From Blastococcus aggregatus (GTDB lineage Bacteria; Actinomycetota; Actinomycetes; Mycobacteriales; Geodermatophilaceae): a DNA stretch of 64,000 nt. Within the stretch, counting starts at the first letter, position 1; every line of letters begins with the position of its first letter. Shown here piece by piece: positions 48,724-57,339 of this stretch. Position numbers and translations under genes: made by a program. The notes under the pieces were generated by a model that did not search any database, was not told the DNA's origin, and worked only from the letters and a program-made list of their open reading frames with translations. The stretch covers positions 310,001-374,000 of the forward strand of contig NZ_OBQI01000002.1 of assembly GCF_900221005.1 (NCBI RefSeq). Direction: 5' to 3'.

Positions 48724-48993
48724 ATGGTCCGACCGCCCCTGACACCCGAGGAACGGGAGCGCGGCCGCCGGCTCGGTGCCCTGCTGCGACAGGCCCGTGC
48801 CGACCGGACGCCGGCCGAGGTGGCGGCGAGCTCGGGCGTGAGCCTCGAGGTGCTGCGCAAGATCGAGTCCGGGCGCGTGCCGACGCCGACGTTCTTCACC
48901 GTGGCCGCGCTCGCGAACGCGCTCGGCCTCCCGCTGGACGAGCTGGTCGGGCAACTGGCCGACCCCGCCGACCGGACGGCACTGACCGCCTGA
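48724..48993 (+). CDS. Small XRE-family helix-turn-helix regulator
   Basis: 89 residues forming one HTH domain: LGALLRQARADRTPAEVAAS, SGVSLEVLRKIESGRVPTPT. Resembles a Cro/CI-type DNA-binding domain without a sensor domain. ATG is 6 nt after TACTAT (48712-48717). Divergent from map, so it could regulate map or itself. Confidence 0.87.
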   Translation: MVRPPLTPEERERGRRLGALLRQARADRTPAEVAASSGVSLEVLRKIESGRVPTPTFFTVAALANALGLPLDELVGQLADPADRTALTA

Positions 48994-48994
48994 G

Positions 48995-49303
48995 TCAGGC
49001 CGGCGGCTCGGCGGTCAGCACGGTGGTGAAGTGCTCGACGACCGGGAACGGGTCGTAGAAACCGTGCAGCAGCGCCTTCCACTCCTGGTAGGCGGCACTG
49101 CCGCGGAAGCCCTCGGTGTGGTCCTCCAGCCGGTCCCACTCCACGAGGAGCAGGTAGCCGTCGTCGCGCTCCAGGCATCGCGACAGCCGCAGCCCGCGGA
49201 AGCCGGGCGAGGCGGCGATCAGCTGCCGGGCGCGGGCGAAGGCCGACTCGAAGGCCGCCTGCTCCGCCGGCCGTACCGTCAGCAGCGCGTGCTCCAGGAT
49301 CAC
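48995..49303 (-). CDS. ABM-domain monooxygenase-like protein
   Basis: 102 residues of the antibiotic biosynthesis monooxygenase fold (ILEHALLTVRPAEQAAFESA at the start, LLLVEWDRLEDHTEGFR mid-protein). Small dimeric alpha-beta barrels, sometimes cofactor-free oxygenases or haem-degrading. GTG at 49303 is 7 nt after TACCGT (49311-49316, minus strand). Confidence 0.85.
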   Translation of the reverse strand: MILEHALLTVRPAEQAAFESAFARARQLIAASPGFRGLRLSRCLERDDGYLLLVEWDRLEDHTEGFRGSAAYQEWKALLHGFYDPFPVVEHFTTVLTAEPPA

Positions 49304-49343
49304 GGCGCCGACGGTACGGCTCGCGGTGCGGGGACGGGGTGGC

Positions 49344-49634
49344 TCAGTTCTCGGAGCCGGCGACCAGGTCCGCGTAGTCCTCGTGCTTGCCGATCCAGCC
49401 GCGCACGAACGAGCACTGCGGGACGACCGACCCACCCTGCCCGCGCACGTCGTCCAGGGCGGCGCGGACGAGGGTGCTGCCGAGACCGGACTCCCCGGCG
49501 TCCGGGTCCACCTCCGTGTGCGTGAACACGAAGGTGGACCCGTCCCGCTGGTAGTCGGCGTGGCCGAGCAGCCGGTCGCCGTCGCGGATCTCGTAGCGGC
49601 TGGCGTCCGGGGCGTTCGTGACCGTGGGTTCCAT
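49344..49634 (-). CDS. Short GNAT-type acetyltransferase (YjdJ-like)
   Basis: 96 residues, the minimal GNAT form. HTEVDPDAGESGLGSTLVRA carries the acetyl-CoA loop, and the CSFVRGWIGKHEDYADLV end is diagnostic of this family. Substrate unknown. ATG start. Confidence 0.87.
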   Translation of the reverse strand: MEPTVTNAPDASRYEIRDGDRLLGHADYQRDGSTFVFTHTEVDPDAGESGLGSTLVRAALDDVRGQGGSVVPQCSFVRGWIGKHEDYADLVAGSEN

Positions 49635-49666
49635 GGTCAGCCCCTACCCGCGCGCGGCCGCTTCGA

Positions 49667-49861
49667 TCATTCGGCCAGGGCCAGGGCCCGAGCGGGGCAG
49701 GACTGCACCGCGTCGCGCACGGCGTCGAGGTCGTCGGGGCCGGGCTCCTCCCGGTGCACCTGCAGCACGCCGTCGTCGTCGAGCTCGAAGACCTCCGGGG
49801 CCAGCGACTCGCACACCCCCGAGCCCACGCAGCGGTCCCGGTCGACCTGCACCCGGCTCAT
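49667..49861 (-). CDS. [3Fe-4S]-type ferredoxin
   Basis: 64 residues. Only three cluster cysteines occur: CVGSGVC (Cys11, Cys17) and CPARAL (Cys56), the pattern of 3Fe-4S ferredoxins serving P450s. Its ATG overlaps the P450 stop by 4 nt, so it is the likely electron donor of that enzyme. Confidence 0.93.
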   Translation of the reverse strand: MSRVQVDRDRCVGSGVCESLAPEVFELDDDGVLQVHREEPGPDDLDAVRDAVQSCPARALALAE

Positions 49862-51156
49862 CGCTGCCCCGTGAGCCGCGCCGGCAGCCGCTTGAGGCCG
49901 TTGACGAAGGACGAGCGCAGCCGGGCCGGCTCGCCGGTGATCTCCAGGTCGGGGCAGATCTCGAACAACCGGCGGAAGGTCACCGCGAGCTCCCGGCGGG
50001 CCAGGTGCGCGCCGAGGCAGAAGTGCGGGCCGTGGCCACCGAAGCCGACGTGCGGGTTGGGATTGCGGCTCAGGTCCAGCTGGTGCGGGTTCTCGAACAC
50101 CTCCGCGTCGCGGTTGGCCGCGGCGTAGAAGAGCAGGAACTTGTCACCCTCCTTGAAGGAGTGGCCGTTGAGCTCGCCGTCCTGGGTGGCGGTGCGGCGC
50201 ATCCAGGTGACGGGGCTGACCCAGCGGACGATCTCCTCGACCGCGGTCTTGTCCATCGACGGGTCGGCCATCCAGCGGGCGCGCTGCTCCGGGTTCTCGG
50301 ACAGCGCGAGGAGGCCCTGCGCGATCGCGGTGCGGGTGGTCTCGTTGCCGGCCACCAGCAGCAGGATGAAGAACGAGGCGATCTCCTGGTGGGTGAGCTT
50401 CTCCCCCTCGACCTCGCTGTTCACCAGCGCCGTCGTCAGGTCGTCGGTGGGGTTCTCGATCCGCTCGGCGGCCAGGCGGCCCATCAGCTCGGCCATCGCC
50501 ATGCCGGCCTCGAGCAGCGCGGTCAGCGGGTCGGCCTCGTCGGTGAGCTCGGGGTCACCACCGGAGAGGATCGTGTTCGAGGCGTTCAGCACGAGGAGGC
50601 GGTCCTCCTCGGGGACCCCCATCATGTCGCAGATGATCCGCAGCGGGATGGGGGCGGCGATGTCGGCGACGACGTCGAGGGTCCCGTCGCCCGCCTCGGC
50701 CTTGGCCCGCGCCTCGGCCAGCACGTCGTCGACGATGCCGACGACGGAGTCCACGACCTGCTCCAGCATCCGCGGGGTGAAGGTCTTGGCGACGATCCGC
50801 CGGATCCGGGCGTGCCGGGGGTCGTCCATGCTGATCATCGAGCCGTAGAACTCGCTGAGGTCGGCCGGGATGTCCTGGATCGAGACCGCGCCCTGGCCCG
50901 AGCAGAAGATCGCCGGCTCGGAGCTGATGGCGTCGAGGTCGGCGAGCCGGGTGACGGCCCAGTAGCCGGGCCCGGCCTCCATCCCCTCCATGGTCGGCTC
51001 GGCGAACCAGGCGAAGGGGCGCTCGGCGCGCAGCTTGTCGAAGACCGCGTGCCGGACCGCCGGAGGCTCCGCCCAGAAATCGCGGTCGGAGAGGTCGATC
51101 GCCTCGATGTCGAGCTCCGGGGAGTCGACGGGGCCGGCGGGGGTGTTCACGGACAC
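49858..51156 (-). CDS. Cytochrome P450
   Basis: 432 residues. I-helix AGNETTRTAIAQG, K-helix EEIVRW, and haem loop FGGHGPHFCLGAHLARRE with Cys ligand. The sequence resembles the CYP124/125/142 clade that hydroxylates the terminal carbon of sterol side chains and branched lipids; this is judged by eye. GTG at 51156 has GAGG 6 nt upstream. Operon with the 3Fe-4S ferredoxin. A palindrome upstream may be an operator. Confidence 0.9.
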   Translation of the reverse strand: MSVNTPAGPVDSPELDIEAIDLSDRDFWAEPPAVRHAVFDKLRAERPFAWFAEPTMEGMEAGPGYWAVTRLADLDAISSEPAIFCSGQGAVSIQDIPADLSEFYGSMISMDDPRHARIRRIVAKTFTPRMLEQVVDSVVGIVDDVLAEARAKAEAGDGTLDVVADIAAPIPLRIICDMMGVPEEDRLLVLNASNTILSGGDPELTDEADPLTALLEAGMAMAELMGRLAAERIENPTDDLTTALVNSEVEGEKLTHQEIASFFILLLVAGNETTRTAIAQGLLALSENPEQRARWMADPSMDKTAVEEIVRWVSPVTWMRRTATQDGELNGHSFKEGDKFLLFYAAANRDAEVFENPHQLDLSRNPNPHVGFGGHGPHFCLGAHLARRELAVTFRRLFEICPDLEITGEPARLRSSFVNGLKRLPARLTGQR

Positions 51157-51187
51157 GGGGCGCCTCACTGTCGGGCAGAGAAAAACG

Positions 51188-51199
51188 GTCAGCGCTGAC
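51188..51199. promoter_or_regulatory. Palindromic operator candidate before the P450 gene
   Basis: GTCAGCGCTGAC is a perfect 12-bp palindrome. GACAGT (51167-51172, minus strand) is a candidate -10, so the palindrome would overlap the -35 region, a position suited to repression. Confidence 0.4.
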
Positions 51200-51213
51200 G
51201 CTAAATGAGCGGA

Positions 51214-51261
51214 GGGGTGACGCACAACACTCGGGGCACCCGAAGTGCTGTGCGTCACCCC
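51214..51261 (-). terminator. Terminator after the SNF2 helicase gene
   Basis: GGGGTGACGCACA pairs with TGTGCGTCACCCC (13 bp), with further pairing inside. It begins 9 nt beyond the helicase stop. Confidence 0.85.
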
Positions 51262-51269
51262 CGGGCTGC

Positions 51270-53402
51270 TCAGCGGGCGGACGGCTCCGAGAGGGCCGCG
51301 GTGAGCAGGGCCACGAGCGCCTCGAGCTGCACGTCGGTCGACGACGACACCTCGTCCGAGCCGTCCAGCGCCCGGGCGGCGAGCCCGGCCTTGCTGTCGA
51401 TGAGCTCGGCGATGCGGGCGTCGATGGTCTGCGCGGCGATGATCCGCCACGCGGTGACCGGCTCGGTCTGCCCGATGCGGTGGCTGCGGTCGATCGCCTG
51501 CGTCTGCTCCGCGTCGGTCCAGGAGAGCTCGGCCAGCACGATGTTGGAGGCCACCTGCAGGTTCAGCCCCACGCCCGCCGCGGTCAGCGAGCACACCGCG
51601 ATCGAGACCTCGGGGTCGTTGACGAAGGCGTCGATGTTCCGCTGGCGGGCCGACGGCGTCTGGTCCCCGCGGATGGACGCGTACCGGATGCCCTGACCGG
51701 CGAACGACTCCTCGGCCACGTCCATGACGTCGACGTGCTTGGCGAAGAAGACGACCTTGCCGGCGCTGCGTGCGAGCTGGGCGGCGTAGTCGGCGGCGAG
51801 TCCGGCCTTCGCCTGGCCGATGCGCCGCATCATGCCGAACACGTTCTCGCCGGTCGTGGACGACGACGCGTCCTTGAGCTCCCACCCGGCCACCTTGCGC
51901 ACCAGGTCGGCGTCGATGCCCTCCACCACGGTGGCCGACTCGCGGGCGGCGAGCGCGCTCTCGTAGCGCTTCACCAGCCGGCGGGCGAGCTCGCGCTCGG
52001 CGGCGCGGATCGAGCGGCCGGCCTTGTCGTCGAGCTCGACGGGGAGGTCGGCGATGCGGCGTGCCGGGATGTCGGCGGCGACGTCGACCTTGCGACGGCG
52101 GACGATGCCGAGGTCGATCACGCACTTCCGTGCCGCGGGGTAGAAGCCCGGGTCGGCCGGCGTCAGACCGGTCGCCTCGAGCGCGTCCATCAGCTCGCCC
52201 AGCGGCTTGCTGTCGTCGATCCAGCCGAGGAACTGCCAGATGGCCCGGAAGTCGTCGATGTCGTTGATCAGCGGGGTGCCGGTGAGCGCCATCAGCAACG
52301 GCCGCGCGGTGCGCGAGCGGATCCGCTCGGAGAGCTGCAGCACGTGCTGGGACCGCTGCGAGGTCTTGTTCTTGATGAAGTGCGCCTCGTCGACCACCAT
52401 GCCGCGGAACCCGAACTCCCCGAGCCAGCCCACGTGCCGGTCGAGCACCTCGTAGTTGACGACGACGATGTCCGCGAAGCCGTCGACGGTGTCCCCGTTG
52501 CCCTGCACGACGGTCGCCTTGCGGTGCGGCGTCCAGCGGCCGGCCTCGCGGGCCCAGTTGGTCTTGACCACGTTGGGCACCACGACGAGCAGCGGATAGG
52601 CGTCCGCGGCCTCGGCGGCGAGCAGCGCCTGCGCGGTCTTGCCCAGGCCGGGCTCGTCGGCGAGCAGGAACGTGCGGTGGCCGGCCGCGGCGCCGGCGAC
52701 GAGCTGGCCCTGGTGCGGCATCAGCTCCGAGCCCGCCGGGGTGAAGCGGTCGGTCGGGAACGGCAGGTCCATGCACGCCGGAGCTCCGCCGCCGGCGCGC
52801 TCGAAGGAGTTGAGCAGCGGAGCCATCAGCTCCCACCCGGCGAGCCGGTGCGGGCGGGGCGCGCTCTGCCGCGCGGCCTCGAAGTCCGGTGCCAGGAAGG
52901 GGTTGGCCAGCTGCCGGGACACCACCGACTGGGGGACGACGCGGCGCTCGGGAGCCGCGGGCGTCTCGACCGGCGCCGCGACCGGGGCCTCCACGGGCTC
53001 CGGCTCGATGCCGGCCGCACGCAGCATCTCCAGCCGGAGCGCACGAGCGGAGTCGGAGACGACCGCGTCCTCGCCGAGCAGCGCCAGGAGCCCGGCGTCG
53101 CGGACCGCGGTGCGCGCCAGGATCGTCGCGATGCCGTCCAGCCGCTTGAGCTGCTCGGTCCGGTGGCTCGGGCTGCCCTCCTGGTCGGAGCGCACCCGGG
53201 CGCGCTCCTCGCGGGCGACCAGTGCGACGGCCTGGAACTTGGTCCGCACGCTCGCCGTCACCGAGCCCCGCTGGACGGCCGCCTCGACCTCGCGCACGGC
53301 GCGGGCCAGCACGGCGATGACGTCCTCCGGACCGCGGGCACGCCGCTGGTTGCGCGCGGGCGTGCGGCGAGCCCCCGTCTGGGGCTGGCCTCGTCGAGCC
53401 AC
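51270..53402 (-). CDS. SNF2-family DNA-dependent ATPase/helicase
   Basis: 710 residues. An N-terminal region of about 240 residues without a recognised domain (Arg-rich, with a Pro/Val/Ala linker) precedes the ATPase. Motif I is DEPGLGKTAQALL, Ia VVVPNVVKTNW, II VVDEAHFIKN, III LMALTGTPL, and V-VI AGVGLNLQVASN and QAIDRSHRIGQ. Acts on DNA or nucleoprotein. GTG at 53402 with GAGGAGG upstream. Single-gene transcript; not in an obvious defence cluster. Confidence 0.88.
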   Translation of the reverse strand: MARRGQPQTGARRTPARNQRRARGPEDVIAVLARAVREVEAAVQRGSVTASVRTKFQAVALVAREERARVRSDQEGSPSHRTEQLKRLDGIATILARTAVRDAGLLALLGEDAVVSDSARALRLEMLRAAGIEPEPVEAPVAAPVETPAAPERRVVPQSVVSRQLANPFLAPDFEAARQSAPRPHRLAGWELMAPLLNSFERAGGGAPACMDLPFPTDRFTPAGSELMPHQGQLVAGAAAGHRTFLLADEPGLGKTAQALLAAEAADAYPLLVVVPNVVKTNWAREAGRWTPHRKATVVQGNGDTVDGFADIVVVNYEVLDRHVGWLGEFGFRGMVVDEAHFIKNKTSQRSQHVLQLSERIRSRTARPLLMALTGTPLINDIDDFRAIWQFLGWIDDSKPLGELMDALEATGLTPADPGFYPAARKCVIDLGIVRRRKVDVAADIPARRIADLPVELDDKAGRSIRAAERELARRLVKRYESALAARESATVVEGIDADLVRKVAGWELKDASSSTTGENVFGMMRRIGQAKAGLAADYAAQLARSAGKVVFFAKHVDVMDVAEESFAGQGIRYASIRGDQTPSARQRNIDAFVNDPEVSIAVCSLTAAGVGLNLQVASNIVLAELSWTDAEQTQAIDRSHRIGQTEPVTAWRIIAAQTIDARIAELIDSKAGLAARALDGSDEVSSSTDVQLEALVALLTAALSEPSAR

Positions 53403-53491
53403 TGCTCCTCCTCGTGACTGCCGGCACGCTCGCCCCGGCGGAGCGCGCAGGAGAGCGCGCGCCGAGGCGGTGCCGACGTCGGCCGAACGAA

Positions 53492-53526
53492 GAACGGCCC
53501 CCACAGTGCGACTGTGAGGGCCGTTC
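53492..53526 (-). terminator. Terminator after initiator tRNA copy 1
   Basis: GAACGGCCC and GGGCCGTTC form a 9-bp stem extended by CACAGT/ACTGTG. On the minus strand it is followed by TTCGTTCGG, and it starts 6 nt beyond the tRNA 3' end. Confidence 0.8.
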
Positions 53527-53531
53527 CAACG

Positions 53532-53608
53532 TGGTAGCGGGGACAGGATTCGAACCTGTGACCTCTGGGTTATGAGCCCAGCGAGCTACCGAGCTGCTCC
53601 ACCCCGCG
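53532..53608 (-). tRNA. Initiator tRNA-fMet (CAT), copy 1, with encoded CCA
   Basis: 77-nt cloverleaf with acceptor CGCGGGG/CCCCGCT. The 1-72 pair is a C-U mismatch and three G-C pairs flank the anticodon loop (GGGCTCATAACCC), both initiator hallmarks. T-stem is ACAGG/CCTGT. The 3' CCA is encoded, unlike copy 2. Confidence 0.96.
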
Positions 53609-53761
53609 TCGGTAGTTGTCACTGTACACGCGTCCCGGCGGTCCGGCTCCGGGGGTGGCGGCAGGCACCGGAGTGAGTGGTGGGACGGGCCCGTCGCGCC
53701 CGCCCCCGGGGTGCACGCGCGCCTTCCGGCCGGGATCGTTCTCCAGACCTACAGTCCGCTC

Positions 53762-54211
53762 GTGACCGGGAACCCGGAGGTGATCCTCTTCGCCGGCGAC
53801 CCCCAGCCGGTGGAGATCCACCACCGCGGCCTGTGGTTCGCAGGCTCGCTGCTCGGCTGGACGCACGTCGAGGGCCGCGTGCTCGCCCGCGTCCGCTGCG
53901 TCGTCGACGGGCTGCGGCACTCGACGTGGAAGGACCTCGACGAGCTGCGGCTGCCGGACCCGGCGCACCCGCCGCGCCGCGAGAGCTTCCCGGCTGCTGC
54001 CTCGCCGTCCGGGGCCGACGACCGGGACGACGACGCCACCCGTCCGCACGCCCTGCTGGCCGGACAGCACGCCCGCCCGCAGAAGCCTCGCTACGCCCGG
54101 ACCCCTCCCCCGGCCCGCGCGACCGGCATCGGGCTCGCGGCGGTTCCGCGCCCGGCCCTGTCGTCGAACCCCAACCGTCGGCGGCACAGCGACGAGCTCA
54201 GTCCGGTCTGA
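53762..54211 (+). CDS. Hypothetical protein with disordered C-terminus
   Basis: 149 residues. The first 75 look folded (GNPEVILFAGDPQPVEIHHR; WFAGSLLGWTHVEGRVLARV). The rest is Pro/Ala/Arg-rich and probably disordered. I recognise no family. GTG at 53762 is 6 nt after TACAGT (53750-53755). Confidence 0.75.
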   Translation: MTGNPEVILFAGDPQPVEIHHRGLWFAGSLLGWTHVEGRVLARVRCVVDGLRHSTWKDLDELRLPDPAHPPRRESFPAAASPSGADDRDDDATRPHALLAGQHARPQKPRYARTPPPARATGIGLAAVPRPALSSNPNRRRHSDELSPV

Positions 54212-54213
54212 TC

Positions 54214-54229
54214 AGGGCTGCTAGGCCCT
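54214..54229. terminator. Short hairpin between convergent stops
   Basis: AGGGC and GCCCT form a 5-bp stem with a 6-nt loop across the ends of two convergent genes. Weak as a terminator. Confidence 0.35.
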
Positions 54230-55102
54230 CAGAAACCCGAGGATCCGGCGGTTCACCTCGGCCCGCTGCTCGAGGTGCAGGAAGTGGCCGGCGCCGTCGA
54301 CCACTCCGGCCTCCGAGCCCGGCGAGAGCGCGGCACGCACCGCGTCGACGACGTCGGCACCCATGCACCCGTCCTGGGCGCCGTGGAGGTAGAGCGTCGG
54401 CTGCGGGGGGACCCCGCTGACGGCCTGCTGCTCCGCGGCCAGGTCGGGCGACTGCCGGCTCGGGTCGAAGAGCGCCCGGTAGTACCCGAGCGCCGCGGCC
54501 AGGTTCTCCGGCGTCCCGAGGGCGGCGCGGACGAACGCGAGGTCCTCGGTCGCGTCGTAGCCCGGTGACCAGTCCGCCCACAGCCGCCCGATGAAGGCGA
54601 GGTCGTCGGCCGCGACGAGGACGTCGGCGAGCGGGTTCTGGAAGAAGTACATGTAGAACGACCGCTTGATCTGGTCGTAGGTGAAGAACGAGCCGGCCAG
54701 CGCGGGGCCGACCGGGACGGCCATCGCCACGACCTTCCGCCAGCGCTCCGGGGCGCCGACCGCCGCGCCGTAGGTCGCCTGGGCGCCCCAGTCGTGGCCG
54801 ATCAGGACCGCCCGCTCGTCGCCCCCCAGCGCCTCGTGCAGCGCGACGGCGTCCCGGGCGAGCGCGCCGGTCTGGTACCGCCCGTCGGCGGGGACTGCGG
54901 TCGGCGCGTAGCCACGGGAGAACGGCGCCACCGCCCGGAAACCCGCCGCCGCCAGCTCCGGGAGCAGGTGCCGGTAGGTGTGCGCGGTGTCGGGGAACCC
55001 GTGCAGGCACAGCGCCAGCGGCCCGTCCTCCGGCCCCGCCGTCAGATAGGTGAACGAGAGGCCGCCGGCCTCGACCTGCTTCTCGACCGTCTCGGTAGCC
55101 AC
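54221..55102 (-). CDS. Alpha/beta hydrolase (epoxide hydrolase-like)
   Basis: 293 residues. HGFPDTAHTYRHL is the HGxP oxyanion motif and GHDWGAQ carries the Asp nucleophile, as in epoxide hydrolases and dehalogenases. The His is in GAGHFLHLEQ. An aspartate nucleophile with Tyr-rich cap favours an epoxide hydrolase. GTG is 6 nt after TAGGTT (55109-55114, minus strand). Last gene of the oxygenase cluster, possibly hydrolysing a product of the FAD enzyme. Confidence 0.85.
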   Translation of the reverse strand: MATETVEKQVEAGGLSFTYLTAGPEDGPLALCLHGFPDTAHTYRHLLPELAAAGFRAVAPFSRGYAPTAVPADGRYQTGALARDAVALHEALGGDERAVLIGHDWGAQATYGAAVGAPERWRKVVAMAVPVGPALAGSFFTYDQIKRSFYMYFFQNPLADVLVAADDLAFIGRLWADWSPGYDATEDLAFVRAALGTPENLAAALGYYRALFDPSRQSPDLAAEQQAVSGVPPQPTLYLHGAQDGCMGADVVDAVRAALSPGSEAGVVDGAGHFLHLEQRAEVNRRILGFLRA

Positions 55103-55111
55103 CGCGCCAAC

Positions 55112-56695
55112 CTAGATCAGCTCGCCCCCCGAGCGCTGCTCGCGCATGCCCACCTCCGGGCGGGTGACCGGGCCGGCCCCGATCCGTCGCAGCCAGCCGG
55201 TCAGGGCCGGGTCGCCGGCGTCCCCGACCGAGCAGCCGACGTGCCCGTCGGGCCGCAGCGCCAGTGCGCCGGTGCCGGGCGAGCTGTCCACCCGGTGGAC
55301 GTGGACCAGCGGGGAGCCCCACGCCGGCTCGGGAGCGTCCCGGTCCAGCAGGAGGTGGACACCCGGCCGAGCGATGAGAGCGTGCAGGTGCACCTCGCGG
55401 CCGCCACTGACGACGGTCGCGTCCGGCAGCCGGTCGCCCGGGCGGGGACGACCGCGCCGCGGCGGGTCGCCGACAGCCGACACCGGGCTGCCGCGGTATC
55501 CGGCGTCCAGACGGGCCAGGAGCCGGGCACCCTCGGCCACGAGCCGGCGCCGGCGCAGGAGGAACGGCACGAGCGGCGCCCCCAGGGGCGCGACCCGCCC
55601 CCGCAGCAGTGCCGCCGTGCGGCCCGTCGACGACTCGGCCCAGAACAGCAGGTGGGTCAGCGCCAGCACCTGCTCGACGGCCGGCCGGCGCTCGACGTCG
55701 TAGGACCCCAGGAGCGACTCCGACGCGGTCGCCGCCTGCGCCAGCGCCAGCTTCCAGCCGAGGTTCGTCGCGTCGTGGAGTCCGGCGTTCATGCCCTGGC
55801 CGCCCGCCGGCGACGAGGCGTGCGCGGCATCGCCGGCCAGGAACAGCCGGCCCCTCCGGAACCGGGTGGCCGTGCGGTGCTGCAGCCGGATGCTGCTCGA
55901 CCAGGCGACCGCGGTGATGCGCGCGGCGAGCCCCGCATCCGCGAGCAGCCGCCGCAGCTCCGGCAGCGGCACGGGCGGGCCGGGCCGGCCCGGCTCCGGT
56001 GTCGTCGCCGAGCACGGGCGGGTGGCGAGCAGGCGCCACGGGGCCCGCTCCCCCAGCGCGAACACGAACACCAGCCCGCGCCGTCCGGCGACGACGTGCG
56101 CCACACCGGGCTCGAGATCCCCGTCGAGGTCGACGTCGGCCAGCACGACCTCCCGGTCGTAGGTGCCGCCGCGCCAGCCGATCCCGGCGGCCTCCCGGAC
56201 GGTGCTGTCCACGCCGTCGCAGCCCGCCACCGCCGCCGCCCGGAGGTCCCCGTGGCCGGACGGGCCGCCGAGCTCGACGACGGCGGTGTCCCGCCCGTCG
56301 CGGACCGCCCGCACCTCGACCCCCCGCTCCACGCGGACACCCCGGGCCGCCAGCGCCTCCTCGAGCACGGTCTCCACGTCCATCTGCCGCACCAGGGTCA
56401 GGTGCGGGAATGCGGTGTCGGGCAGGTCGAGCGAGGCCAGCTCCACCGGCACGGCGCGAGCGCCGAGGTGCAGCCGGGCGCGCGGGGCGGTGTCGGCCCG
56501 GTCCAGCAGGGCCGCGGTGACGCCCAGCGGACGGAGCAGCTCGAGCGTGCGGGCGTGCACCATCAGGGCGCGGGAGGGGCGGAACCGCTCGGTGCGCCGC
56601 TCCACGATCCGGACCGCCGCACCGTGATCGGCCGCCTGGAGGGCGAGCGCCAGCCCCACCGGCCCCGCTCCGACGACCGCGACGTCGGTGCTCAT
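55112..56695 (-). CDS. FAD-dependent aromatic monooxygenase (UbiH/TfdB type)
   Basis: 527 residues. The FAD motif VVGAGPVGLALALQAADHG opens the protein, CDGVDSTVRE is the DG motif, and RLFLAGDAAHASSPAGGQGM binds the FAD phosphate. The C-terminal thioredoxin-like domain (about 400-527) places it with phenol-hydroxylase-like or polyketide-tailoring enzymes. Substrate unknown. Its ATG overlaps the stop of the upstream gene. Confidence 0.88.
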   Translation of the reverse strand: MSTDVAVVGAGPVGLALALQAADHGAAVRIVERRTERFRPSRALMVHARTLELLRPLGVTAALLDRADTAPRARLHLGARAVPVELASLDLPDTAFPHLTLVRQMDVETVLEEALAARGVRVERGVEVRAVRDGRDTAVVELGGPSGHGDLRAAAVAGCDGVDSTVREAAGIGWRGGTYDREVVLADVDLDGDLEPGVAHVVAGRRGLVFVFALGERAPWRLLATRPCSATTPEPGRPGPPVPLPELRRLLADAGLAARITAVAWSSSIRLQHRTATRFRRGRLFLAGDAAHASSPAGGQGMNAGLHDATNLGWKLALAQAATASESLLGSYDVERRPAVEQVLALTHLLFWAESSTGRTAALLRGRVAPLGAPLVPFLLRRRRLVAEGARLLARLDAGYRGSPVSAVGDPPRRGRPRPGDRLPDATVVSGGREVHLHALIARPGVHLLLDRDAPEPAWGSPLVHVHRVDSSPGTGALALRPDGHVGCSVGDAGDPALTGWLRRIGAGPVTRPEVGMREQRSGGELI

Positions 56696-57258
56696 GCCAC
56701 GGCGCGCGACGGCGGCCGCAGGACGGACGGGCCGCTCCCGTCGGCCGGGGGGACGACGACGTCGGCCCGACGCACTCCCGGGACGACGAGGTGGTGGATC
56801 GAGCCACCCTCGCTGACCGCTGCCAGCACCCACCACAGCGCCCGCGCGTACGCATCCGCCCGCTCCGGCCCGTCGTACTCGTACACGCCGCGGTAGACGC
56901 CGCATTCGTCCGCCGCGATCCACCACTTGGTGACCAGCCCGGGGAAGCCGGCGAACAACGGCAGGTTGAGCCAGCTCTCGGCCCGGAACAGCGCGTGCGC
57001 CCGGCCGCGTACCCACCGCAACCGGAACTCCACGACCAGCACGCACACGTCGGTGGCCGGCGGGCGCTCGATCACGGTCTCCCGGTACACCCAGGACGAC
57101 GACCCGCCGGCGAACCGCAGCCGGGTACCCACCGCGTGGCGCGGGTGGTGGACGCGGCCGCGCACCAGCAGCCAGGCGGTGACGACGACCGACCGCGCCA
57201 GCGCCGGGGCGGCCGCCCGGAGCGGCAGCCGGCCCGCGGCGGGGGCTGGGCTCGTCAC
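56692..57258 (-). CDS. YdhR-like hypothetical protein
   Basis: 188 residues. The middle (FRAESWLNLPLFAGFPGLVT; KWWIAADECGVYRGVYEYDG) resembles the ferredoxin-like dimeric fold of YdhR-type putative monooxygenases. GTG at 57258 is an estimate; the frame stays open upstream to 57333. Coupled to the FAD monooxygenase (ATGA overlap). Confidence 0.72.
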   Translation of the reverse strand: MTSPAPAAGRLPLRAAAPALARSVVVTAWLLVRGRVHHPRHAVGTRLRFAGGSSSWVYRETVIERPPATDVCVLVVEFRLRWVRGRAHALFRAESWLNLPLFAGFPGLVTKWWIAADECGVYRGVYEYDGPERADAYARALWWVLAAVSEGGSIHHLVVPGVRRADVVVPPADGSGPSVLRPPSRAVA

Positions 57259-57339
57259 GGACCGAGCCTGCCCGTGGTCCGGCCGGGACGACCGGGTCGA
57301 AGGGCCCCTGCCGGCAGTGCCGGAGCGCCGCAACCCCGG

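Noticed and set aside
48995-49861. Siderophore or antibiotic cluster around the ABM protein, ferredoxin and P450
   Set aside because: No synthase, carrier protein or transporter genes are present; the genes look like separate small units.
51270-53402. SNF2 helicase as part of a phage-defence island
   Set aside because: No nuclease, methyltransferase or other defence gene is adjacent; neighbours are a P450 operon and a tRNA.
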